A DNA stretch of 33,034 nucleotides from an uncultured Caulobacteraceae bacterium (GCA_937967425.1 CALBST010000420.1:1-33034); one strand, 5' to 3'; shown: positions 14,657-23,566, numbered from the stretch's first letter. The notes: generated from the sequence alone by a model not told the origin. Numbers and translations are program-made.

Positions 14657-16957
14657 TCAGCTGCGGCGCTGAGCCCGCAGATCGGCTACCGGCGCAGGCT
14701 TCGTTTCGGTCTTCTGGCTTTGGAAAGCGCTGTGCAGTTCGGCCACCTGCGCGGCCGGCACGGCTTGCGAGAAGAAAAAGCCCTGAAGCTCGGTGACCCC
14801 CACCAGGCGCATGACGGAAGCCTCGGCCTCGGTTTCCACACCTTCCGCGACGATCTCCATGCCCAGGCCCCGGCCCAGGGTCACGACAGATTGAATGATG
14901 GTCATGGCGCGCTTGCGCTCATGGATGCCGGTCACGAAGGCGCGGTCGATTTTGATTTTGTCGAAACGGAAGTCGCAGAGGTAGCGCAGCGACGAGTAGC
15001 CGGTGCCGAAATCGTCGAGCGCGATCTTGAATCCCATCGTCCGCACCTGCTCGAGGATCTGGCGGTTGCGTTCGGTGGACTCCATCAGCACGCCTTCAGT
15101 GACCTCGAACACGATGCGGCGCGGCGAGACGTCGTGCTTCTTCAGCAGGCCCTCGAGCAGCTCGACCAAGTCGACGTGACGGAACTGGACAGGCGAGAGA
15201 TTGATCGAGACTTCGAGCTCGGGCCAGTTCTTGGCTTCCTCGAACGCGCGTTCGATCACGAAGGCGCCGAGCGCCGGCATCAAGCCCGCCTCTTCCGCGA
15301 TCGGCACGAACACGCCGGGCGAGATGTCGCCCTTGGTCGGGTGGTTCCAGCGCAACAAGGCTTCAACGCCAGTGATCCTGCCGTCAGCACACGAAATGAG
15401 CGGTTGGTAGTGCAACTTCAGTTCGCGCGCTTCCAGCGCGGCATGGAGTTCGATTTCCACTTCGCGGCGTTGCTCGACCTCCGCCGCCATTTCGGCGCAG
15501 AACACCATGGCGCGGTCGCGGCCCTGGTTCTTGCCTTGATAGAGCGCGATGTCGGCGTGGCGCATCAACTCCTGCGGCGACATGCCGTGATCCGGGCTCA
15601 TGGCGATGCCGATCGAGGCGGTCATGCGGATGTGTTGCCCGTAGACATCGAAGCTCTCTTCAAACGCCTTGCGCAGGCGCTCGGCCAGTTCTTCGGCAGC
15701 TTCGGCGCTGTTGGCGCAACGCATCACGGCAAACTCGTCGCCGCCAAAACGCGACAGGAAATCCTCGCGCGACAGCGTTTTCTGCAGACGCTGGGCGACG
15801 CCCATGATGAGCGTATCGCCGGCGGCGTGACCCATCGTGTCGTTGACGTCCTTGAAGCGGTCGACGTCGATATAAGCGACGACAACGCGGCCATTATTGC
15901 GGGTCTGGACCAGGTTATCGAGCTGCTCCTGCAAATGCTCGACGAAGTGATGGCGGTTCGGCAGACCCGAGAGCGCATCGTGCAGCGCTTGGTGGCGCGA
16001 CTGCGCTTCGCGGTCGGCGAGTTCGCCGGAGGCGCGCTTCAGGCGGTTAATCATGAGATATGTCAACCATCCCGCGCCGAGCACGCCGAAGGCGACCAGC
16101 GGCAGGATGAACAGCAGCAGCGAGCGGCCAGGCTGGCGCGGCGTCCAATTGAGATAGCCCATTGGCGTGCCATCGTCGGCGACGAACGGCTCCGACAGCG
16201 CCCCCGAACTGGCAACCTCATTCTGTGACAAGCTGAGATCGGGGATCAGCAACGAACCACCGACCTGCGCCATGAAGGCCTCGTCGATCTTGACGACCGA
16301 GAGCAGCAAGTGCGGCTCGCCTTGCAAGAGGTCGGCGTCGAGGTTCGGCACGATCGAAATCGTCGTCACGACCGCCGGCTCGCCGTCCACACTCATGATG
16401 TGGCCGGCCCAGCGGCCGAAGCTCGCGCCCAGGAGCGCGCTGTAATTGCCTTGGCTTTCGCCGAATTTCTGATCGCGCCGCCGCAGCCGGTCATCGGCGC
16501 CTCGGCGGGCTTCGGTGACAATTTGATCGAAGATCTCGCGGTGCGCTTCGTACGCCGCGGCGGCATCGCTGCGCTCGCCGTTCACCGTCGCGTAGATCGG
16601 CTGATCGTTGCTATCGATGATGAAGACTTCGTCGTGACCGTAAGTCTCGAAGAAATAGAGCCCGATATTGGTGTCGATCCAATCGAGATCGAGCGGGCGG
16701 CGCTGGGCGTTGGCGACGGCGTCATCCCACCAGGCGATCGCCTTTTGCTGGTCCAGCACCGAACTCACGCTCTGGTCGAGCGCGTTTTCCACAAGCTGGC
16801 GTTCACGGACGATGGCGGTCCGGTTCGCCGACCATCCGGCGTACGCGACGATGGCGACCAGTAGAGCCCCGAACAGCACGAGGGCCGCGCCGATCACCGC
16901 CGTCAGCCGACGGAGGTCGTTCTTGTAGTGAACAGTTTTGGCGCTGCTCGGGATCAT
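14657..16957 (-). CDS. Membrane CHASE4-like GGDEF-EAL protein (c-di-GMP turnover)
   Basis: 766-aa inner-membrane protein. TM1 at about 20-41 and TM2 at about 279-303 enclose a periplasmic sensor domain of roughly 235 residues resembling CHASE4 (WWDDAV and FFETYGHDEVFIID blocks). The GGDEF domain has the intact motif at 405-409. The position of the inhibitory RxxD site (SRED) lacks the first Arg, so product inhibition of the usual kind is unlikely. The EAL domain keeps EALLRW (E532), the NLSP Asn, FEVTEG, DDFGTGYSS (648-656) and VAEGVETE, all needed for phosphodiesterase activity. Both activities are possible; the net direction cannot be read from sequence. The preceding 310-bp AT-richer gap is shared with a divergent GNAT gene. 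No Shine-Dalgarno is obvious before the ATG. Confidence 0.93.
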   Translation of the reverse strand: MIPSSAKTVHYKNDLRRLTAVIGAALVLFGALLVAIVAYAGWSANRTAIVRERQLVENALDQSVSSVLDQQKAIAWWDDAVANAQRRPLDLDWIDTNIGLYFFETYGHDEVFIIDSNDQPIYATVNGERSDAAAAYEAHREIFDQIVTEARRGADDRLRRRDQKFGESQGNYSALLGASFGRWAGHIMSVDGEPAVVTTISIVPNLDADLLQGEPHLLLSVVKIDEAFMAQVGGSLLIPDLSLSQNEVASSGALSEPFVADDGTPMGYLNWTPRQPGRSLLLFILPLVAFGVLGAGWLTYLMINRLKRASGELADREAQSRHQALHDALSGLPNRHHFVEHLQEQLDNLVQTRNNGRVVVAYIDVDRFKDVNDTMGHAAGDTLIMGVAQRLQKTLSREDFLSRFGGDEFAVMRCANSAEAAEELAERLRKAFEESFDVYGQHIRMTASIGIAMSPDHGMSPQELMRHADIALYQGKNQGRDRAMVFCAEMAAEVEQRREVEIELHAALEARELKLHYQPLISCADGRITGVEALLRWNHPTKGDISPGVFVPIAEEAGLMPALGAFVIERAFEEAKNWPELEVSINLSPVQFRHVDLVELLEGLLKKHDVSPRRIVFEVTEGVLMESTERNRQILEQVRTMGFKIALDDFGTGYSSLRYLCDFRFDKIKIDRAFVTGIHERKRAMTIIQSVVTLGRGLGMEIVAEGVETEAEASVMRLVGVTELQGFFFSQAVPAAQVAELHSAFQSQKTETKPAPVADLRAQRRS

Positions 16958-17267
16958 GACTAAGCCAATGTAAACGCGTGCAAGGACGCTTAACCGGCGG
17001 AAAGTACCGCATCCAATACGAAAATAATGTTACGGAGCACCCGGTTTTTATTTGAATTCAGCCCCGGAATACTTTGCTAACTATATTTAGGCGCTCAGGT
17101 AACGGATGGCTGCAATGCTCCGTTAATCTTCGTAAATACAGATTTAGGCTTGTGTTTTTGAAATTTACTCCTTATTAGGGAAAACGCTACGCCCAAGAAA
17201 CGCTGGGGTCATTGCCGGGTAATCACTGGGGCGGCGCAAGTATAGTTAACGAGAGATTGGTGGACCC
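16958..17267. promoter_or_regulatory. AT-rich divergent promoter region
   Basis: 310 bp without a gene, clearly poorer in GC than its surroundings, between the GGDEF-EAL gene (-) and the GNAT-like gene (+). It must hold both promoters. It contains the inverted repeat TAACGGA (17100-17106) / TCCGTTA (17119-17125) with a 12-nt spacer, a candidate operator. TATAGT at 17241-17246 could be a -10 box for the plus gene, but I could not find a -35 at the right distance. Confidence 0.4.
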
Positions 17268-18014
17268 ATGACGCGGTTCGTCGTGAAGACGCGCGCCGAC
17301 AGCCCCGAATTGCGCAAAGCCGCAATGGCCATCGAACAGGCCGCGTGGGGCGCGCTGGGCTTCCTCAACTTCACCAAGGCGCACTTCGCGCACTACCAGG
17401 AGTTGTTGGACCAATACGCCGACTACCAGTTGTGCCTGGTCGACGAGGCCACGGGCTATCCGGTCGCCGTCGGCAATTGCGTGCCGCTGGCGTGTGACTT
17501 CAATGATCTGCCGCCCGAGGGCTGGGACTGGATCGTCGAGACCGCCGCCAACAACAACGGCAAGCACCGCAACGCCGTCGGCGCGCTCGCCATCTCCGTG
17601 CCGAAGATCCACCGCTCCAAGGGTTTGGCGCGGCTGATGATCCAAGAATTCTCAAACCTCGCCGCACGCAACGGCCACGACGGCGTCATCGCGCCGGTGC
17701 GGCCGTCAGCGAAGCATCTGCATCCGTTCATTCCAATGGGCGAGTACATCACCTGGAAGGACGAAAACGGCCGCTTGTTCGATCCCTGGCTGCGCAGTCA
17801 CGCGTCGGCCGGCGGCAAGATCATCAAGCCGGCGGATCGTTCGATGGTTGTCGATGAACCGGTGGCGTTCTGGGAGATGTGGCGCGGCAGCCCCTTCCCT
17901 CAGACCGGCGAATACAAGATCGAAGGCGCGCTCAATCCGGTGTCGATCGATCTCGAGCGCGACAGCGGCCGCTATGTCGAACCGAACGTGTGGTTCGCGT
18001 ATCAGGCGGCTTGA
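17268..18014 (+). CDS. GNAT-family acetyltransferase-like protein
   Basis: 248 aa, soluble. The middle part has the acetyl-CoA-binding motif A pattern of GNAT enzymes: strand VGALAISVPKIH, then RSKGLARLMIQEF (the R-x-x-G-x-A pyrophosphate loop, about residues 124-136), followed by a helix and GVIAPVRPSAKHLHP. The acceptor substrate is unknown. The C-terminal 70 residues (FWEMW, PNVWFAYQ) do not resemble a standard GNAT ending and may shape the substrate pocket. GAGAG lies upstream of the ATG as a ribosome-binding site. The stop abuts the stop of the convergent REC-GGDEF-EAL gene with no gap. Confidence 0.75.
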   Translation: MTRFVVKTRADSPELRKAAMAIEQAAWGALGFLNFTKAHFAHYQELLDQYADYQLCLVDEATGYPVAVGNCVPLACDFNDLPPEGWDWIVETAANNNGKHRNAVGALAISVPKIHRSKGLARLMIQEFSNLAARNGHDGVIAPVRPSAKHLHPFIPMGEYITWKDENGRLFDPWLRSHASAGGKIIKPADRSMVVDEPVAFWEMWRGSPFPQTGEYKIEGALNPVSIDLERDSGRYVEPNVWFAYQAA

Positions 18015-19841
18015 TCAGCCGACAGCGCGGAGGGGCGAGGCGGCGTATAGCGGCAGCTCGGTCGCAGCGCCGTAGAGGTACCCTTGCGCGAGTTCGCAGC
18101 CCATGGCGCGAAGCGCTTCCGCCGTTTCCTCGTCCTCGACGCCCTCAGCCGTGACCTTCAAGCCCAGCGCCTTGCCGAGCCCGACGAGCGCGCCGACGAT
18201 CGTCGCGTTTTCGCGATCCGTCGTGATCCGCGCGACAAACGAGCGGTCGATCTTCAATTTGTCGATCGGCAGCTCGCGCAGCAGAAACAGCGATGAATAG
18301 CCGGTGCCGAAATCATCGAGCGCAATCCGCACGCCCTGGTTTTTCAGCGACATCAGCGAAGACTTCGCGCGCGCGACATCGCCGATCATGGCGCTTTCCG
18401 TCACCTCGATCTCAAGGCGTTGCGCCGGGAAGCCGGTTTCGCGCAGCGTCCGCAGCACCTTTTCCGGAAACCATTGATCGCGCACTTGGCTCGGCGAAAT
18501 GTTGACCGCGAGCACAAACTCGCCTGGCGCATCGAGCGCCTTGCGGCACGCTTGCGCCAGCAGCGCCCAGAACATCGCATCCACCAGCCCCGCGTCCTCG
18601 GCGACCGGGATGAAATGCACCGGTGAGATCATGCCGCGCTCGCGGTGCGGCCAGCGCGCCAGAACTTCGAAGCCGGCGAGTTCGCCGGTATCGACCCGCA
18701 CGACCGGCTGGAAATACGGAATGATGTCGCCGTTCGGAATCGCCGAACGCAATTCGGTTTCGAGCGCGGCTTTCGATTTCAGCTCTTCGTCGATGCTTGA
18801 ATCGAAGAACTTATAGGCGCCGCGATCTTCCTTGGCGCGCAACATGGCGGCGTCGCCACGCTGCAGAAGCTCAGCTGCGTCGCGCCCATCTTCGGGACAA
18901 AGCGCGACGCCGATCGACGCGCCGACCGTAAGCTTCAGGCCGTTGACCAGGATCGGCGCGGAAAGTTCATGCAGAATGCGGCGCGCCGCGGCGGCGACGG
19001 CTTCACGCCCGCCCGGCCCTTCCAGCAGCACCGCGAATTCGTCACCGCCTAGACGCGCCGCGAAGCTATCGTCACGAATGCATCCGGTCAGCCGCGTGCC
19101 GATGACTTGCAATAATTGATCGCCGATGGCGTGACCGTGGACGTCATTGATCGGCTTGAAGCGATCGAGGTCGACGAACATCAGCGCGAAGGCGTTCTCT
19201 TCGCCGCCCACCAGCGCAATGCGGCGGTCGAGTTCTTCGAGGAAGTGGCGGCGGTTCGCGAGGCCGGTCAGCGGATCGTGGCGCGCCAGCGATTGCGCGC
19301 GCGCCTCGGCGGCTTCGCGCTCGCTGATTTCGGCGGAAAGCGTTTCGTTGGCGCTGACCAGATCCTGGGTGCGTTGCTGAACCGTCTTTTCGAGATTGTC
19401 GCGGATGGCGTCGAGTTCGAGCACCGCTTGGCGGCGGTCGAGCTGCGCCTTCACCCGCGCGGTCAACACGCGCAGATCGATCGGCTTGGTAATGTAATCG
19501 TTGGCGCCGCCTTCGAGCGCCTTCGAGACGATATCGCCGTCATCAAGCGCCGTGACGACAATGACCGGAACGTGCTCGGCGTCGAATAATTTGCGGATGC
19601 CTTGCAGCGCATCGAGCCCCGAGCGCTCTGGCATCATCCAATCGAGCAGCACCAATTCGATGCCAAGTTCGGAAATAGCTTCTTCGATGCCGACCGCGGT
19701 TTCACGCAGCACGACCTCGTAACCGCGACGCTCCAGCCTGCGGCCGAGCATGTCACGGTTTTGCGCCTGGTCGTCGACCAGGAGAATACGTCCGAGGCGC
19801 GTCGCCGCGGACGCGCCTTCATCGCCTTGCGCCGAGGACAT
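18015..19841 (-). CDS. Response regulator REC-GGDEF-EAL (c-di-GMP)
   Basis: 608-aa cytoplasmic output protein. The receiver (about 17-135) has acidic DD at 23-24, phospho-acceptor D67 in LVLLDWMMP and K119. A coiled-coil linker (about 138-185) follows. The GGDEF domain has the full motif at 265-269 and no canonical RxxD inhibitory site. The EAL domain reads EVLARW (E392, EVL variant) with NISP, EVTES, DDFGTGYSS (509-517) and AEGVED present, so phosphodiesterase activity is expected. GGGAGGA 4 nt before the ATG is a strong ribosome-binding site. Upstream on the same strand lie a stand-alone REC gene and a hybrid kinase. The receiver shares its first helix almost word for word with that REC protein (NRDMLGRRLERRGYEV versus NREMLTRRLERKGYEV), which suggests the same kinase serves both. 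Confidence 0.94.
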   Translation of the reverse strand: MSSAQGDEGASAATRLGRILLVDDQAQNRDMLGRRLERRGYEVVLRETAVGIEEAISELGIELVLLDWMMPERSGLDALQGIRKLFDAEHVPVIVVTALDDGDIVSKALEGGANDYITKPIDLRVLTARVKAQLDRRQAVLELDAIRDNLEKTVQQRTQDLVSANETLSAEISEREAAEARAQSLARHDPLTGLANRRHFLEELDRRIALVGGEENAFALMFVDLDRFKPINDVHGHAIGDQLLQVIGTRLTGCIRDDSFAARLGGDEFAVLLEGPGGREAVAAAARRILHELSAPILVNGLKLTVGASIGVALCPEDGRDAAELLQRGDAAMLRAKEDRGAYKFFDSSIDEELKSKAALETELRSAIPNGDIIPYFQPVVRVDTGELAGFEVLARWPHRERGMISPVHFIPVAEDAGLVDAMFWALLAQACRKALDAPGEFVLAVNISPSQVRDQWFPEKVLRTLRETGFPAQRLEIEVTESAMIGDVARAKSSLMSLKNQGVRIALDDFGTGYSSLFLLRELPIDKLKIDRSFVARITTDRENATIVGALVGLGKALGLKVTAEGVEDEETAEALRAMGCELAQGYLYGAATELPLYAASPLRAVG

Positions 19842-19964
19842 TCGTCCTCCCCTGCACCCATGTGCCCATACCAGACGAGCAATTTACCGTGAGATGGGTT
19901 TAGGCCGCGCTAATGACGCAAGGGTCTTTGCAAAATTTGGATAGTTTAAATGCGCTAACCATAA

Positions 19965-20021
19965 CAGGTATCAGGTGTCAGGTGTCAGAAGCGGCCCAGC
20001 GTGTCTTCGACACCTGACACC
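19965..20021. repeat. CAGGTGT tandem heptamers forming a 13-bp perfect inverted repeat
   Basis: Three heptamers CAGGTAT, CAGGTGT, CAGGTGT (19965-19985) are followed by the mirror arm. GGTGTCAGGTGTC (19974-19986) pairs perfectly with GACACCTGACACC (20009-20021) around a 22-nt loop. It starts 3 nt after the stop of the REC gene on the minus strand, so it may serve as its terminator. It also looks like a mobile repetitive palindrome. Confidence 0.6.
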
Positions 20022-20023
20022 CG

Positions 20024-20398
20024 CTAAGCCGCGTACTTATCGATTAGCGCCACGAGGCCGGCGAAATCGACAGGCTTCGTCGCGAAGTCATCGCAGCCGG
20101 CGTCCATGCATTCCTTGCGCGCGCTTTCCATTGCATGCGCGGTGAGCGCTACGATCTTCACGCCCGCAACGTCCGGCGTCGCGCGGATGACCTTCGTCGC
20201 TTCGATGCCCGACATCACCGGCATCGAGATATCCATGAGGATGAGATCCGGCGCGCAGCTCTTGGCCATCTCAACGGCCTCCGCGCCGTTTTCGGCGCAG
20301 TGCACTTCGTAACCTTTCCGCTCGAGCCGGCGGGTCAGCATTTCGCGGTTGTCGGGATGATCTTCAGCGATGAGTATGCGCATGGGAGGGCCTTTCAC
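20024..20398 (-). CDS. Single-domain response regulator (CheY/DivK-type REC)
   Basis: A receiver with nothing else, 124 aa from the GTG at 20396-20398, whose GTGA overlaps the stop of the upstream hybrid kinase. Acidic ED pair near the N-terminus, phospho-acceptor Asp in LILMDISMP, the switch Thr in ALTAHAM and Lys in ATKPVD are all present. An ATG five codons in (20381-20383) starts the typical MRILIAEDHP of receivers and has AAAGG upstream, so it may be the true start. The 3-bp overlap with the kinase gene implies co-translation and a phosphotransfer partnership. As in DivK-like proteins it probably relays phosphate or acts by protein contact, since it has no output domain. Confidence 0.92.
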   Translation of the reverse strand: MKGPPMRILIAEDHPDNREMLTRRLERKGYEVHCAENGAEAVEMAKSCAPDLILMDISMPVMSGIEATKVIRATPDVAGVKIVALTAHAMESARKECMDAGCDDFATKPVDFAGLVALIDKYAA

Positions 20399-23100
20399 GC
20401 CGTTTTGGCTACGTTGGACTGTGCCGGCGTCTCGGCCGGCGCTGCACTATCGGGGGCGCGCGCAAAGCGAAGTGCGGCGGCGGCGAGCACGTCCCGGTCG
20501 GCTGGTTTGACCAGATGTTCGCACGCGCCTGACGACAACGCGCGCTGACGGTTGTCGTCGATCGAATGAATGATGACCGGAATATCGCCGGCGTCGCCCG
20601 TGCTCAGCACGGTGAGCACGTCCCAACCGGTGACGTCGGGCAAGTTGATGTCGAGCAGAATGAGGCTTGGGCGCAGACTGCGCGCCATCTCGATGCCTTC
20701 GCCGCCGGTCGTCGCCGTGCGAACCTCGAAGCCGAGGCGAACGAGCGAGCGCGCCGTCAGATCGCGCGCGGTTTCTTCATCGTCGATCATCAGCACAAGG
20801 CGCTGATGGCCCTGCCCCGCCACGGCATTGGCATCGACGCGCGCAAGCACCGGCGCCGCATCCATCCGCACCGGGAAGCGCAACGTGAACACCGATCCCT
20901 TGCCGTACTCACTGACGACCGATACGTCGCCGCCGAGCAATTGCATGATACGGCGCGTGAGCGCGAGACCGAGGCCCGTGCCCCCATAGCGGCGCGCGGT
21001 CAGCGCGTCGGCCTGCACGAACGCATTGAACAGGCGCCCAACCTGTTCCTCCGTCATGCCGATGCCGGTGTCAGCGATATCGACGCTGACGACCTCGCCC
21101 TCACGGCGTGCGCGAACGGAGATGACGCCATCCTTAGTGAACTTCGCCGCGTTCGAAAGCAGATTGAGCAGGCACTGATTGAGCTTGAAGGAATCGGTCG
21201 AAACGAGGCCAAGGCCGGGATCGATTTCGAGCGTCAGTTTGCTGCCGTTCTTCTCGACATTCGGCCGCACGGTTGCAGCCGCTTCGTCGATCAAGCCGGC
21301 AAGATCGAACTCGGACGCGGTCATATCCATGCGGCCGGCTTCGATCTTGGACAGATCAAGGATGTCGTTGATGAGGTGCAGGAGATGGCGCGCCGAACTC
21401 AGCACGCGCTGCAAGTCAGCGACATCGCTATCGCGGCTGTCGGCCTCGGCCTCCTCCATAAGCATTTCGGAATAGCCGATAATGGCGTTCAGCGGCGTCC
21501 GCAGCTCATGGCTCATCGAGGTGAGGAATTGCGATTTCGAGACGTTCGCCGCCTCCGCCTCTTCGCGCGCGGCGCGCAGATTGGCGAGCGTTTCGGCGAG
21601 CTTTTGATCGCGCGCGTTCATCTCCGCCATGATGTTGTCGAGGCGCTCGTACATTTCCGCGACATTGACCGCCGCTTCATCGATCGCTTCGGCAGTGGCC
21701 GCGGTTTCGCCCAGCAGCGCCCGGCGCGATTTCAGTTGTTCCTCGGCGCGATGCATGGCGGCGATGAACGCCGCCTCCTGACGTTTGCGTTCGGTGATGT
21801 CCTTCGAGATGACGACGATCTTGCGCACGCCGCCCGAGCGGCCCATCACGCGCTGCGCCCACGCCTCGACCCAGCGGACATCGCCGTTCTCGCTGAGCAC
21901 CCGGTGCTCCATGCAACCCCCGCCGCCGGCGCCGACGCGGATGAAATAGTCACGCAGCGCCAGGCGATCTTCTTCGTGCAGGAAGCCGGTGCGGCTTTCC
22001 ATGAACTGATCGAAGGTGAAGGGCCGGTTGTAGAGCGCCTCCACATCGCCATGCCAATTGATCGAGCGCGATTTGAAATCGACTTCCCAGACCAGGCTCT
22101 TGGCGATCTTCAACGCCTGCATGAGGCGTTGTTCGTTCGCTGCGGCCGCCCCGCGCGCTTGAACGAGTTGGGTGATGTCGCTGCCGTGCGAAACGACGCC
22201 GATGATCTCATTGTCGGCATTGCGCCACGGGCGCGCCTCCCAATTATACCAGCGCGTCCCTGAAGACATCCGCGTTTCATCTTCTTCGTAGCGCACGACT
22301 TCGCCGCTCATCGCGCGGGCAAACGCGTCGCGCCAGCGATCCGGCGCCCAGTGAATCAGGTCTTCGAACTTCTTGCCGATCGGATCGGCGGTGCGGATCG
22401 CCTCGCGCATCGACTTGCTCATGGCGATGATGACGCCCTCTGAATCCACCAGCATGGCGGCGGTGGCGCCTTGATCGAGCATGAGCTGCGCGAGCACTTG
22501 TTCCTGGCTCGTATTCTGCTTCGCTTCGCGCAGCGCCCGCTCAGCCTGGGCGGCGCTGACGCGGGCTTGCGTGACGTAGGCCATCAGCGCCCCGCCCCCG
22601 ACCGCGGCGATGAAGGCGAGATCCCAATCCGGCTGATGCGTCATCGCCGCGAGCATCAGCGGCGAGGCAAGCAGTGAAAGCGCCGGCGGCGCAGCGCCGG
22701 CGGCGGCGATCGGCAGCGCGCCGGACGCGCCAGGACTGAAGTGACGCACAACGCCGGCGACCCAAAGCAACATCGCGGCGGCGGCGCCCGCGGCCTCGCC
22801 ATGCAGCCAGAGCGTGATCGGCAACAGCGCGTAGAAGCCCGAGCTGAACGCGGCCCACAGGCAAAGCCCCGCGAGCGTGCGGCCCTCGATCTTAGTCTCG
22901 GCGGCGTCTAGGCGGCGATACAGTTCGGTGTCGAGGATCAGGAGCACCGACATCACGGCGCACCAGCCCACCGGCCATGGGCCGCCCATGATGGCGGCGG
23001 CGATGCCGCCGGTGAGGATGGTCAGCGCGATCGAGGCCGGCATCTCGCGCCGCCGCGTCTCGGCGGCGCTGGCGAGCGCGGTGGGCGGCTTAGAGGTCAT
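20395..23100 (-). CDS. Membrane hybrid histidine kinase (TM-PAS-PAS-HisKA-HATPase-REC)
   Basis: 901-aa inner-membrane sensor. The first 185 residues hold about six hydrophobic segments with little periplasmic sequence, suggesting sensing within the membrane. Two PAS domains follow (about 203-312 and 328-440, the second ending in KDITERKR), then a long coiled coil (440-520). HisKA has the phospho-acceptor H531 in FLTSMSHELRTPLNAI. The ATPase has the N box NLLSNAAKFT, DTGIGM (677-682) and GGTGLGL (706-712). The C-terminal receiver has D817 in LILLDINLP and K865. It heads a cluster with a REC protein (3-bp overlap) and a REC-GGDEF-EAL regulator, so the likely output is c-di-GMP. No Shine-Dalgarno is visible before the ATG. 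Confidence 0.94.
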   Translation of the reverse strand: MTSKPPTALASAAETRRREMPASIALTILTGGIAAAIMGGPWPVGWCAVMSVLLILDTELYRRLDAAETKIEGRTLAGLCLWAAFSSGFYALLPITLWLHGEAAGAAAAMLLWVAGVVRHFSPGASGALPIAAAGAAPPALSLLASPLMLAAMTHQPDWDLAFIAAVGGGALMAYVTQARVSAAQAERALREAKQNTSQEQVLAQLMLDQGATAAMLVDSEGVIIAMSKSMREAIRTADPIGKKFEDLIHWAPDRWRDAFARAMSGEVVRYEEDETRMSSGTRWYNWEARPWRNADNEIIGVVSHGSDITQLVQARGAAAANEQRLMQALKIAKSLVWEVDFKSRSINWHGDVEALYNRPFTFDQFMESRTGFLHEEDRLALRDYFIRVGAGGGGCMEHRVLSENGDVRWVEAWAQRVMGRSGGVRKIVVISKDITERKRQEAAFIAAMHRAEEQLKSRRALLGETAATAEAIDEAAVNVAEMYERLDNIMAEMNARDQKLAETLANLRAAREEAEAANVSKSQFLTSMSHELRTPLNAIIGYSEMLMEEAEADSRDSDVADLQRVLSSARHLLHLINDILDLSKIEAGRMDMTASEFDLAGLIDEAAATVRPNVEKNGSKLTLEIDPGLGLVSTDSFKLNQCLLNLLSNAAKFTKDGVISVRARREGEVVSVDIADTGIGMTEEQVGRLFNAFVQADALTARRYGGTGLGLALTRRIMQLLGGDVSVVSEYGKGSVFTLRFPVRMDAAPVLARVDANAVAGQGHQRLVLMIDDEETARDLTARSLVRLGFEVRTATTGGEGIEMARSLRPSLILLDINLPDVTGWDVLTVLSTGDAGDIPVIIHSIDDNRQRALSSGACEHLVKPADRDVLAAAALRFARAPDSAAPAETPAQSNVAKTA

Positions 23101-23212
23101 GCGTGGCGGGCTCCGCGCCGAAAATGGTTCGGGCGACGCTGCCAGCGCAGGGTGAATTTAGGCTAAACCATCTTCCGATTTCGGGGCTTAGCTGGCCCCA
23201 ATCGTTGCAATC

Positions 23213-23566
23213 TCAGATTGCGCGGTGGGCAAGGATGATGGCCACGTTGGCCACAAAGCACAGCACCGAGAAGCTGAAGAGCCAGGGAAAGCCATGCCGG
23301 TGGGTGCGCCGCGCCGCCAGCTCGAGCCAGCCGCCGGTCACGACCAGGCCAGCCGAAGCGGCCAGGATCCAGAGCTCGTGCTGGTGCAGGAAGTGGTGAA
23401 TTTCCTCAAAAGAACCAGCAAGTAAGGCAACGCCAGAGGTCGCCCCCGAGAGCGCAGCGGCCACCATCGCCAGCGCCGGCAGGCCGCAGCAAAGCGCGTG
23501 CAACCCCATGACGGCGGCGTGGGCCAGGTGAGCCCGGCGCGGGGCGCTGTTATGTTGTAACGTCAC
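23213..23566 (-). CDS. Small His-rich membrane protein
   Basis: 117 aa from a GTG at 23564-23566, or 98 aa from an ATG at 23507-23509. Three hydrophobic segments are visible: one around GLHALCCGLPALAMVAAAL, one around LWILAASAGLVVTGGWLEL and one around FSFSVLCFVANVAIILA. A vicinal Cys pair lies in the first, and clusters of His (IHHFLHQHE, RRTHRHG) lie between them, a composition often seen in proteins handling metal ions. The layout loosely recalls MerC-like proteins. If the ATG is the true start, the GTTATGTTGTAAC palindrome sits about 40 bp upstream of it, as an operator would. Family not recognised. Confidence 0.65.
   Translation of the reverse strand: MTLQHNSAPRRAHLAHAAVMGLHALCCGLPALAMVAAALSGATSGVALLAGSFEEIHHFLHQHELWILAASAGLVVTGGWLELAARRTHRHGFPWLFSFSVLCFVANVAIILAHRAI
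23549..23561. promoter_or_regulatory. Zur-like palindrome GTTATGTTGTAAC
   Basis: The 13-mer is an imperfect palindrome matching 10 of 13 positions of the GTTATAATATAAC type of Zur box as I recall it. It overlaps the first codons of the longer version of the His-rich membrane protein and lies upstream of the shorter version. The His-rich product makes zinc control attractive, but a 13-mer match alone is weak. Confidence 0.3.

Noticed and set aside
14720..16228. 502-codon plus-strand frame opposite the CHASE4-GGDEF-EAL gene
   Set aside because: The minus strand has every catalytic motif of GGDEF and EAL; the plus frame has none of any family.
19930..19963. CtrA-type binding site upstream of the REC-GGDEF-EAL gene (TTTAA ... 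TAACC)
   Set aside because: Spacing and half-sites deviate from TTAA-N7-TTAA, and such matches are common by chance in AT-richer gaps.
20566..22263. 565-codon plus-strand frame opposite the membrane hybrid kinase
   Set aside because: High-GC antisense shadow of HisKA/HATPase/PAS sequence.
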